This document shows positions 44,584-51,530 of a stretch of DNA of 64,000 nucleotides, piece after piece. How positions within the stretch are numbered: the first letter of the stretch is position 1; each line of letters opens with the position of its first letter. The notes beneath the pieces were generated by a model. The model saw only the letters and a list, made by a program, of their open reading frames with translations. It searched no databases and had not been told where the DNA came from. Source of the DNA: Sediminibacterium soli (GTDB lineage: Bacteria; Bacteroidota; Bacteroidia; Chitinophagales; Chitinophagaceae); contig NZ_JAACJR010000006.1 of the NCBI RefSeq assembly GCF_009939225.1, positions 620,001 through 684,000 of the forward strand. Direction: 5' to 3'. A program made the position numbers and the translations under genes.

Positions 44584-45000
44584 TTAATTACAATGTTTAT
44601 CAAATTCTGAAATCAGGTGCTGCGCAATCACCTGGGCCGGACGGCCTTCTATCTGGTGACGTTCCACCATGCTCACCAGTTTCCCGTCTTTGAACAGGGC
44701 TATGGCGGGCGAGGAAGGCGGGTAAGGCAGCAGATGCGATCTTACCTGGTTAACGGCTTCCACATCAAAGCCGGCAAAAGCGGTGGTAAGCCTGTCAGGG
44801 CGTTTGGCCGAATTATGCACCGCCATCAACACACCCGGTCTGCAAGCGCCTGCTGCACAACCACATACGGAATTAATAACTACTAATGTGGTGCCTTTCT
44901 TCTGCAAGGTTTCATCCACTTCACTGGCTGATACCAGCTCATCAAAGCCGTTTTCGGTAAGCTCGGCTTTCATCGGTATTACGATTTCTGCGGGATACAT
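44584..45000 (-). CDS. BrxA/BrxB family bacilliredoxin
   Basis: 138 aa DUF1094-type protein. NSVCGCAAGACRPG carries the CGC active site of BrxA/BrxB at residues about 52-54. Family members remove bacillithiol from proteins. Consistent with BshB1 at 38013. Start at 45000 (MYPAEIVIPM); longer starts would add residues across the promoter box. A palindrome sits between the -7 and upstream region of this promoter. Confidence 0.88.
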   Translation of the reverse strand: MYPAEIVIPMKAELTENGFDELVSASEVDETLQKKGTTLVVINSVCGCAAGACRPGVLMAVHNSAKRPDRLTTAFAGFDVEAVNQVRSHLLPYPPSSPAIALFKDGKLVSMVERHQIEGRPAQVIAQHLISEFDKHCN

Positions 45001-45033
45001 ATCAGGGTCTCCTTCTTTCTTTGGTTTGAAAAA

Positions 45034-45067
45034 CAAAGGTACATTAAAAGTACATACATCTATGTAC
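45034..45067 (-). promoter_or_regulatory. Promoter of bacilliredoxin with an operator-like palindrome
   Basis: Exact TACCTTTG on the minus strand (plus 45034-45041). Just upstream, GTACATA-catc-TATGTAC (45050-45067) is a perfect 7-bp inverted repeat, so a regulator could block polymerase. The half-site TATGTAC/GTACATA also occurs in the TonB receptor palindrome. Confidence 0.6.
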
Positions 45068-45225
45068 ACGCTTTTGAACAGACAAAATGGCTTTAACACC
45101 CCTTTAATAAGGTCATTTTGTCATATTTTCATCTGCTTTTCGACCATATCCGGCAGGAAAAACGCAATGGTATACTGTTTGGGCCTGGTTGATCAAATCA
45201 TTAATCAAACAAAACAACAGATCGT

Positions 45226-45651
45226 ATGACACTCGTAAAACACAATCCATCTAACCTGGGCGTATTATTCGATGAGTTCTTTCAGGGTTTTCCCGGCACA
45301 TGGGGAAGGGATATCCAGAACGGTTTTTCTCCTGCCGTAAACGTGCACGAGACCAGGGATGCCTACCATGTTGAACTGAACGCTCCAGGCCGCAACAAGG
45401 AAGATTTCAAGATCAGTCTCGACAAGGGCCTGCTCACCGTCAGCTATGAGAAACAGGCTGAGTCGGAGAACAAAGATTACAAAACGATCCGTAAGGAATT
45501 TTCGTACAGCGGCTTCAAACGCAGCTTTACGATCGATGATAAGATCAATGTGGCCGGTATCCAGGCAAAATATGAGAACGGGGTGCTGAAAGTATTCCTT
45601 CCCAAAAAAGAAACGGTGACTGTTGAACCGCAGCAGATCGCCATCAGCTGA
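45226..45651 (+). CDS. Hsp20/alpha-crystallin small heat-shock protein
   Basis: 141 aa ATP-independent holdase. Alpha-crystallin domain (about 40-130): PAVNVHETRDAYHVELNAPGRNKEDFKI, YEKQAESENKDYKTIRKEFSY, then AKYENGVLKVFLPKKE (the conserved GVLxxxLPK). C-terminal QQIAIS resembles the I-x-I oligomerisation motif. An intrinsic terminator follows. Upstream AT-rich leader contains TTGAT/ATCAA repeats but no clear heat-shock element. Confidence 0.94.
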   Translation: MTLVKHNPSNLGVLFDEFFQGFPGTWGRDIQNGFSPAVNVHETRDAYHVELNAPGRNKEDFKISLDKGLLTVSYEKQAESENKDYKTIRKEFSYSGFKRSFTIDDKINVAGIQAKYENGVLKVFLPKKETVTVEPQQIAIS

Positions 45652-45697
45652 CAAGTAAGAAAGTACTGTTTCATAAGCAGTTGGTTTTGGTTAAAGC

Positions 45698-45730
45698 GCC
45701 TCGTGTATCTACACGGGGCTTGTTTTTTTA
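45698..45730 (+). terminator. Intrinsic terminator of hsp20
   Basis: GCCTCGTGTA...TACACGGGGC stem with one G-T pair, then TTGTTTTTTT. Confidence 0.85.
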
Positions 45731-45783
45731 CCGTAACCGGTAATATTTTACAGGAAATGCCTACTTATGCAAAAAGCTTTTGC

Positions 45784-46641
45784 ATGAAGAAATGGTGTTG
45801 TGCACTGATGATGGCCATGTGCTGGCTGGTTACCGATGCGCAGAGCGGCGTTTCCTCTCTTTTGTGGCAGGTCAGCGGCAACGGACTGCAGCAGCCCTCC
45901 TACCTGTTTGGCACCTTTCATATTGTCTGCAAAGACGATTTCCAGATCACCGATACCCTGCAGCAGAAACTGCTTTCAACCCGGCAGCTGTACGGAGAAC
46001 TGGATATGGATACGCCCGGTCAGGAAATGCAGCTGGCACTGAAAATGATGATGAAGGACAAAACCCTGCAGCAGCTTTTTTCTCCCGCCGATTACAAACA
46101 GGTAAGCGACAGCTTCCAGCGTATTACGGGTATGCCGCTGGCGATGTTCAACAATTTTATCCCGTTTGTGCCCATGAGTCTTGCCGTACTCAACAGCGTT
46201 GCCTGCGCGGAAAAACTGCAGCCCGAAACAGAATTCATGAAAATTGCAAAGCAGCACCAACTCGAGGTGCTGGGTCTGGAAACGATACAGGACCAGGTGG
46301 ATGCGATCAATACGCAGCCGATTGATTCGATGGTATTGCAGCTGAAAAACATGCTGCTGAATTTTGACAGCAGCAAACAGTCGATGCAGGAGATGATAAC
46401 GATGTACAAAAAAAGAAATATCGATACGATCTACGGGTACATGAAAAGCAAAGGCGTGGGTGCGGAATTTGAAACGGAACTGCTGATCAAGCGCAACCGC
46501 CGTTGGGTGCCGCTGATAGAGAAGGCCATGACAGACAAACCCAGTTTTTTTGCGGTGGGCGCCGGTCATCTCGGCGGACCGGAAGGCGTTGTAAGCCTGC
46601 TGCGGAAACAAGGATACCAGGTAAGTCCTGTCAGCTATTAA
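45784..46641 (+). CDS. Exported TraB/GumN family protein
   Basis: 285 aa. Signal peptide (VTDAQ), then the TraB/GumN fold with PSYLFGTFHIVC near residue 40 and GAGHLGGPEGVVSLLRKQGYQV at the C-terminus. The GTxH and GAGH motifs are those of this putative metalloprotease-like family. Function is not established. Start at 45784 gives the signal peptide. It precedes the sigma-factor gene by eight bases, so they may be cotranscribed. Confidence 0.85.
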   Translation: MKKWCCALMMAMCWLVTDAQSGVSSLLWQVSGNGLQQPSYLFGTFHIVCKDDFQITDTLQQKLLSTRQLYGELDMDTPGQEMQLALKMMMKDKTLQQLFSPADYKQVSDSFQRITGMPLAMFNNFIPFVPMSLAVLNSVACAEKLQPETEFMKIAKQHQLEVLGLETIQDQVDAINTQPIDSMVLQLKNMLLNFDSSKQSMQEMITMYKKRNIDTIYGYMKSKGVGAEFETELLIKRNRRWVPLIEKAMTDKPSFFAVGAGHLGGPEGVVSLLRKQGYQVSPVSY

Positions 46642-46649
46642 CCAGACGA

Positions 46650-47147
46650 ATGCCATCGGAAAAGGAATTCATAACATTACTCAACCAGCACCAGAAGATC
46701 GTACACAAGGTCTGCAACCTGTATATGGACAGGCATTCGGACCGGGAGGATCTTTTCCAGGAGATCACGCTGCAGGCATGGAAGGCATATGGCAGCTTTC
46801 GGGGAGACGCCAAATTCTCTACCTGGCTGTACCGGGTGGCATTGAACACTGCGATCACTTTTTTCAGGAAGGAGAAAAAACAACCCGAAACCTACTCAAC
46901 CGATACGGTTCCGGAAAGACCCGATGATGGATACGACCCGGTGGAAGAACAGGTAAAAGCCATGTATGCTGCAATAGGCGAACTGTCAAAAATCGATAAG
47001 GCGATCATAATGCTCTACCTCGAAGACTATCAATACAACGAGATCGGCGAGATGATGGGCATCACCGCCAATAATGTTGCGGTAAAGATGAACCGTATCA
47101 AAACCAAACTGAAAGAGAAAACCCAACAACAAATGGCGCATCAATAA
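46650..47147 (+). CDS. ECF-type RNA polymerase sigma factor
   Basis: 165 aa. Region 2: EDLFQEITLQAWKAYGSFRGDAKFSTWLYRVALNTAI (about 33-69). Region 4: LYLEDYQYNEIGEMMGITANNVAVKMNRIKTKLKE (about 122-156), a helix-turn-helix. The start ATG (46650) lies nine bases after the previous gene. The partner membrane gene is eight bases downstream, a pattern typical of sigma/anti-sigma pairs. Confidence 0.92.
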   Translation: MPSEKEFITLLNQHQKIVHKVCNLYMDRHSDREDLFQEITLQAWKAYGSFRGDAKFSTWLYRVALNTAITFFRKEKKQPETYSTDTVPERPDDGYDPVEEQVKAMYAAIGELSKIDKAIIMLYLEDYQYNEIGEMMGITANNVAVKMNRIKTKLKEKTQQQMAHQ

Positions 47148-47155
47148 AACGGAAC

Positions 47156-47797
47156 ATGGAATTAGACGACCTCAAATACCATCTGCAAAACAAACTGGCC
47201 AACGATCACGCGGGCAGGTCCGACAATGATATTGCTTCGCTGCTGAACCGTAAAACGATTTCCCTGACGGAGAAACTGCAAAAGAACCTCTGGTTCGAAA
47301 TCGTCTGCAGTATCCTTGTGGTGATTGGTTTTTTCGCGATCAGTTTTGTTACGTCTTACGCCTCCGTGAGAATTTATTTCAGGGTGTTCGGCCTGCTTTC
47401 GCTCGGCTTTATCGGATTGCTGTTCTTCCTGCTCAAACGAACAAAAACGCTCAGCGCCACCGCCCTGCCGGTAAAAAGCAACCTGCAGACGATCGTGAAG
47501 ATCATGGAAGAATTTATCAAACGGTATTTCCAGTTTACGATGGCGCTGATACCGATCTGTATCGTCTTTGCCTTTATCCTGATGTACACCGATAACCAAC
47601 GCATAGCCGCTGCCGACCACCTGGCTAAAAACCGTTTCAACCATTCCTGGAAAGTGATCGCATTTGTACTGGTATACTTCACCGCTCTGGCAACCGGCGT
47701 TTATTATTTCACCAAATGGTACCTGCGCAAACTGTACGGCAGGTATGTGCAGCAGTTGAAAGAATGCATCGGCGAACTGGAGGAAGAAGAGAAATAA
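47156..47797 (+). CDS. Membrane protein, possible anti-sigma partner
   Basis: 213 aa. N-terminal soluble ~40 residues (ELDDLKYHLQNKLANDHAGRSD), then four hydrophobic segments (about 51-73, 78-98, 125-143, 164-184) and a charged C-terminus (LKECIGELEEEEK). The soluble N-terminus would suit sigma-binding, but there is no ZAS-type zinc motif, and I do not recognise a known anti-sigma domain. The call rests on its place eight bases after the sigma gene. Confidence 0.55.
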   Translation: MELDDLKYHLQNKLANDHAGRSDNDIASLLNRKTISLTEKLQKNLWFEIVCSILVVIGFFAISFVTSYASVRIYFRVFGLLSLGFIGLLFFLLKRTKTLSATALPVKSNLQTIVKIMEEFIKRYFQFTMALIPICIVFAFILMYTDNQRIAAADHLAKNRFNHSWKVIAFVLVYFTALATGVYYFTKWYLRKLYGRYVQQLKECIGELEEEEK

Positions 47798-47830
47798 CCG
47801 TGCAAAGAAAATTATGCGGGTGGAACGCGC

Positions 47831-48295
47831 CTACTGTTTTACCTCTGCGCAGCCCTGTTTTACCCTGGTATCAACAATGTACTGGATCTTCCAGCCATTG
47901 GCGGTTCTGACAAGCTGGAAGGAGTTGATACCGCAGTGGCTGAACTGGCCGTTCATATAGAACTGGTAGGGCGTCCAGACCGAAGCCAGGGCACCCTCCT
48001 GTTTTACCATATCGAAACTGATCCGCTCGTCGGCCGACCCCTTTGGCAGCGTAGCGATAAAAGCGGCAAAAGCGGCAAGCGGCTGGGTTTTTACCACGGC
48101 TCCGCCTGTCTTATCGCGCGCTATGGTTTGCATGATGGCACTGTCAGTGAAACATTCCTTCAGCAATACCGCATCGCTGCGCTTCATTGCCAGGAACAGT
48201 TTTTCAACAGTTCCCTTCACCGAATCAACCGCGGTCTGCGCCTGCAAAGCGCCGCAGCAGGATACGAGCGACAATACGAAAAACAGTTTTCTCAT
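47831..48295 (-). CDS. Exported NTF2-like (DUF4440-type) protein
   Basis: 154 aa. Signal peptide (LQAQ), then a cystatin-like NTF2 fold: VEKLFLAMKRSDAVLLKECFTDSAIM and WTPYQFYMNGQFSHCGINSFQLVRTANGWKIQYI with the closing GWKIxxI strand. Such folds bind small ligands or act as enzymes or scaffold domains; the role here is unknown. Ends 30 bases before arginine decarboxylase starts downstream on the same strand. Confidence 0.8.
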   Translation of the reverse strand: MRKLFFVLSLVSCCGALQAQTAVDSVKGTVEKLFLAMKRSDAVLLKECFTDSAIMQTIARDKTGGAVVKTQPLAAFAAFIATLPKGSADERISFDMVKQEGALASVWTPYQFYMNGQFSHCGINSFQLVRTANGWKIQYIVDTRVKQGCAEVKQ

Positions 48296-48324
48296 TTTAA
48301 TCGTTGCGTTTTCTTCAGTTCATG

Positions 48325-49755
48325 CTATCGCAGGTACCCTAAAATCTTCAGCATACTCTGCGCCGTCTGTTCTTTTGCATACACCCAGTCAACCAGTTTG
48401 CCGTTCTTGTCGTGCTCCACAATGATGTGCTGCGGCGATGGTATCAGGCAGTGTTTGATGCCGCCGTAGCCGCTGATCTGGTCCTGGTAGGCGCCGGTAT
48501 GGAAAAACCCTACGTACAATGATTCTTTGTTGGCAATCTCTGTTTTGGGTTCGTTCGAAGCCAGCTTGGGCAGGAACACTTCGTTGATATGTTCTTCGGA
48601 ATCGTAATAATCGTGGCTGTCGCAGGTAATGCCGCCCAATACCACCCGGTGGTATTCATTCTCCCACTTGTTGATCGGCAGCATCAGGAATTTTTCACCT
48701 ATGCCCCAGGTGTCGGGCAGCGTGGTAATAAAAGAAGAATCGATCATATACCAGCACTCGCGGTCATTCTGTATCTTCTGTCCCACCACACTGTAAATAT
48801 GCGCCATGCTTTCGCCAACCGTAAAACTGCCGAACTCGGTGTAGATATTGGGCATGGGCACTTTGGCCTTCTTGCAGGCTTTCTTGATATTACCCACGAT
48901 CTCGTTGATCATGAACTGGTAGTCGTATTCAAAACCCAGCGAGTGTTTGATCGGGAACCCGCCGCCGATATTGATCGAATCCAGTTCGGGACAGATCTTC
49001 TTCAGCTGGCAGTACAGGTTGATGATCTTGTTCAGCTCCGACCAGTAATAGATATCATCCTTGATACCCTTGTTCAGGAAGATATGGAGCATTTTTAACT
49101 GGAAGCGGTCTTCATAGCCCTCGATCTCATCCACATAGAACTCCAGTATGTCTTTTGCCCGGATACCGAGGCGGGAAGTATAGAACGGGAAAGTGGGTTC
49201 CTCTTCCGCGGCAACGCGTATGCCAAGACGGAAGGGCTGTTTAACGCTGCGTTTGTAAGCGGTCAGTTCTTCCTTGTTATCCAGTATGGGGATCACGTTC
49301 TTGAACCCGGTATTGATCAGTTTGGCTATACGGGAGGTGTAGGCTTTCTGTTTGTAGCCGTTGCAGATGATATAGGTTTCCTTATTGATCTTGCGCCGCT
49401 CGTACAGGCGGTTGATGATCTCGATATCGTAGGCGTACGATGTTTCCAGATGGATATTGTGCTTCAGCGCCTCCTCTACCACAAAAGAAAAATGCGAGCT
49501 CTTGGTACAGTAGCAATAATAATATTCGCCCTCGTAATTGTGTTTTCTGAAAGCATTGGCAAACATCTTCTTGGCCTTGTTGATCTGCATCCCGATCTTG
49601 GGAAGATAGGTAAGCTTCATGGGCGTACCGTACTTATCGATCAGCGCTTTGATGTCAAGACCATTGAATTGGAGGTAACCGTCATCATTCAGGTCAAAGC
49701 CCTCCTGGGGAAAATGGAAGGTCTGGTTGACCAGCGAAGTATAGCTATTGTTCAT
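48325..49755 (-). CDS. speA: Arginine decarboxylase (biosynthetic, PLP, Bacteroidota type)
   Basis: 476 aa fold-III PLP enzyme that makes agmatine from arginine. N-terminal NQTFHFPQEGFDLN, KFTYLPKIG-like segment (here MKLTYLPKIGMQ), YYCYCTKSSHFSFVVEEAL with the PLP lysine, SINIGGGFPIKHSLGFEYDYQ, and CDSHDYYDSEEHINEVFLPK with the Cys-Asp of the active site. Downstream steps (agmatine deiminase and N-carbamoylputrescine amidase) are encoded at 35.9-38 kb, so arginine to putrescine can be completed. Confidence 0.94.
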   Translation of the reverse strand: MNNSYTSLVNQTFHFPQEGFDLNDDGYLQFNGLDIKALIDKYGTPMKLTYLPKIGMQINKAKKMFANAFRKHNYEGEYYYCYCTKSSHFSFVVEEALKHNIHLETSYAYDIEIINRLYERRKINKETYIICNGYKQKAYTSRIAKLINTGFKNVIPILDNKEELTAYKRSVKQPFRLGIRVAAEEEPTFPFYTSRLGIRAKDILEFYVDEIEGYEDRFQLKMLHIFLNKGIKDDIYYWSELNKIINLYCQLKKICPELDSINIGGGFPIKHSLGFEYDYQFMINEIVGNIKKACKKAKVPMPNIYTEFGSFTVGESMAHIYSVVGQKIQNDRECWYMIDSSFITTLPDTWGIGEKFLMLPINKWENEYHRVVLGGITCDSHDYYDSEEHINEVFLPKLASNEPKTEIANKESLYVGFFHTGAYQDQISGYGGIKHCLIPSPQHIIVEHDKNGKLVDWVYAKEQTAQSMLKILGYLR

Positions 49756-49893
49756 TTACCGGGTTAGCGTTTTTTAGCGTGAGCAGGAATAACACGCAAA
49801 AATAATAGAATGTTGATATGGATGGGGAAAGAAATGGTTACTTTTTGGGAAAGGGGGCATGAGACATGAGGCCTGAGTTGAGGGAGTTGGGGG

Positions 49894-49923
49894 ATAAAAA
49901 AACCGGAGCTTGGGGCTCCGGTT
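49894..49923 (-). terminator. Intrinsic terminator of the rplT transcript
   Basis: On the minus strand AACCGGAGC-cccaa-GCTCCGGTT then a T-run. Twenty-five bases past the rplT stop. Confidence 0.9.
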
Positions 49924-49947
49924 TATATGGGTGGTGATTTTTGGCTG

Positions 49948-50292
49948 TTATTTTACAGAAGCGATCAGGGCTTTGAAGCTGGCTGGTTCGTTCATGGCGA
50001 GATCGGCCAGTACTTTACGGTTGAGGTCGATGCCTTTTACCGCAAGTTTGTTGATGAACTGGCTGTAGGTAAGACCTTCTTCCCTTACGGCTGCATTGAT
50101 ACGCGCGATCCAGAGCTGGCGGTATTCGCGTTTTTTCAGTTTGCGGCCTACATAGGCGTATGTCTGACCTTTCTCTACGATGTTCTTCGCTACTGTATAG
50201 ACGTTTTTACGTTTGCCGTAAAAACCTTTGGCCTGTTTGAGAACCCTTTTTCTCCTGGCCCTTGATGCTACTGCATTTTTTGAACGTGGCAT
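49948..50292 (-). CDS. rplT: 50S ribosomal protein L20
   Basis: 114 aa, normal length. [26 protein letters not shown] start, [25 protein letters not shown] and a conserved C-terminus. Binds 23S rRNA; in many bacteria L20 also represses its own operon. Last gene of the thrS-infC-rpmI-rplT cluster. Confidence 0.97.
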   Translation of the reverse strand: MPRSKNAVASRARRKRVLKQAKGFYGKRKNVYTVAKNIVEKGQTYAYVGRKLKKREYRQLWIARINAAVREEGLTYSQFINKLAVKGIDLNRKVLADLAMNEPASFKALIASVK

Positions 50293-50350
50293 GTTGTATC
50301 AGTTTGGGGTTTCCGCCGGGGCGGAATAACCGGTTTGTTAATGTGGGTGA

Positions 50351-50551
50351 TTATCCTTTCAGACGTAATAAACGCAGAACGAAATCTTTGTTGGTTGAAC
50401 CAACCAGACCTTTTTTACGCAATGCTCTTTTGCGTTTGGTGGATTTCTTCGTGAGGATGTGACGTTTAAAAGCTTTCTGGAAGGTGATCTCTCCTGTACC
50501 GGTCACCTTAAAGCGCTTCTTGGCGCTGGAGTTTGTTTTTACCTTTGGCAT
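50351..50551 (-). CDS. rpmI: 50S ribosomal protein L35
   Basis: 66 aa. [33 protein letters not shown] start and basic [14 protein letters not shown]. Start at 50551 is certain from the family; a longer frame upstream is not coding. Has its own promoter (50634-50641) and a leader hairpin. Confidence 0.97.
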   Translation of the reverse strand: MPKVKTNSSAKKRFKVTGTGEITFQKAFKRHILTKKSTKRKRALRKKGLVGSTNKDFVLRLLRLKG

Positions 50552-50586
50552 GTTTGATAATCTGTTACGATTATACCCTGCTGGCG

Positions 50587-50604
50587 TTCCCGAACGGTCG
50601 GGAA
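50587..50604 (-). promoter_or_regulatory. Perfect hairpin in the rpmI-rplT leader
   Basis: TTCCCGA-ccgt-TCGGGAA on the minus strand, 36 bases before the rpmI start and about 28 downstream of the -7 box, therefore in the transcript leader. Could be an L20-type regulatory element; no pseudoknot partner was found. Confidence 0.45.
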
Positions 50605-50633
50605 ACTTGTTGAGCCTTGTGGGAAATGGAGCG

Positions 50634-50641
50634 CAAAGGTA
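50634..50641 (-). promoter_or_regulatory. -7 promoter box TACCTTTG for rpmI-rplT
   Basis: Exact TAnnTTTG on the minus strand between infC and rpmI, with a TTG about 20 bases upstream. Suggests that rpmI-rplT can be transcribed apart from infC. Confidence 0.6.
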
Positions 50642-50677
50642 GGAAGGAGTTGCGGGAATTGCAAGAAGAAAAAGAAA

Positions 50678-50748
50678 TTGGCAGCAATCAATCAATAATT
50701 AATCATTTATAATATTAAAATGATTAATTACCAATCGGTTACTGCCAA
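50678..50748. repeat. Intergenic mirror repeat between infC and rpmI
   Basis: Perfect 13-bp arms TAATTAATCATTT (50696-50708) with 50718-50730 around a 9-base loop, plus outer ttggcag/ctgccaa pairing. Ends six bases before the infC stop. Confidence 0.8.
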
Positions 50749-50754
50749 TAATGA

Positions 50755-51327
50755 CTATTTCTTCTTCCCTGTTTTGGGCGTAAATATCGCGAACATGCGT
50801 TTGCCTTCCAGTTTGGGCATGCTTTCAAGCGTACCCGCTTCTGCCAGACGTTCCGCAAATTTCAGCAGCAGCAGCTGGCCCCTGTCCTGGAACATAATGG
50901 CGCGGCCCTTGAACTGCACATAGGCTTTTACCTTGTTGCCGTCTTTCAGGAATTTTTCTGCGTGCTTGGCTTTGAAGTCAAAATCATGGTCGTCTGTTCC
51001 AGGCGTAAAGCGGATCTCTTTGACCTCGCTCTGCTTGGAGTTAGCCTTCATCTCCTTTTCCTTCTTCTTCTTTTCGTAGAGGAATTTCTTATAGTCGATC
51101 ACCTTGCAGACCGGCGGATCGGCGGTTGGAGATATCTCCACCAGATCCATTTCCTGCGCCTGTGCAATTTTGAGTGCTTCCTGTGTGGGATAAACGCCGA
51201 CCGTTACGTTGTCGCCTACCAATCTGACCTGTGGTACCCGGATTCTCTCGTTGATACGATGTTCAGGCTCGGGCTGCCTGTTAAACCTGGGGTTGAATCT
51301 TCCGCCCCCTCTTGGTGGTAATGCCAT
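50755..51327 (-). CDS. infC: Translation initiation factor IF-3
   Basis: 190 aa. INERIRVPQVRLVGDNVTVGVYPTQEAL N-terminal domain, then KKKEKEMKANSKQSEVKEIRFTPGTDDHDFDFKAKHAEKFL. Keeps 30S subunits free and proofreads initiation. It has a normal ATG start, unlike the AUU of E. coli. A longer basic-rich N-terminal extension (GGGRFNPRFNRQP) precedes the IF-3 domain, common in Bacteroidota. Confidence 0.97.
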   Translation of the reverse strand: MALPPRGGGRFNPRFNRQPEPEHRINERIRVPQVRLVGDNVTVGVYPTQEALKIAQAQEMDLVEISPTADPPVCKVIDYKKFLYEKKKKEKEMKANSKQSEVKEIRFTPGTDDHDFDFKAKHAEKFLKDGNKVKAYVQFKGRAIMFQDRGQLLLLKFAERLAEAGTLESMPKLEGKRMFAIFTPKTGKKK

Positions 51328-51371
51328 TAAAAGCTGTTTAATGAATAATTGTTTTCGTGATAAAGGTAGAT

Positions 51372-51525
51372 AATTTGAAAATTTGAAAATTTGAAAATTT
51401 GGGAATGGAGGAGGTAATGGTTAAATGGTTGGATGGCTTTCTTGCTGTTTTGCGCGGCCATCCGACAATTTAACAAGTATCCCCGTTTTCATTTTCAAAT
51501 TTTCAAATCATCAAATTTTCAGATT
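51372..51525. repeat. Intergenic mirror repeat, 'tttgaaaa' words
   Basis: Left arm has tandem AATTTGAAA words (51372-51400), right arm tandem ttttcaaa words (51490-51525). Inner TTAAATGGTTGGATGGC (51421-51437) pairs with GCCATCCGACAATTTAA (51459-51475) with two mismatches. Between infC and thrS. Confidence 0.8.
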
Positions 51526-51530
51526 ATTTC

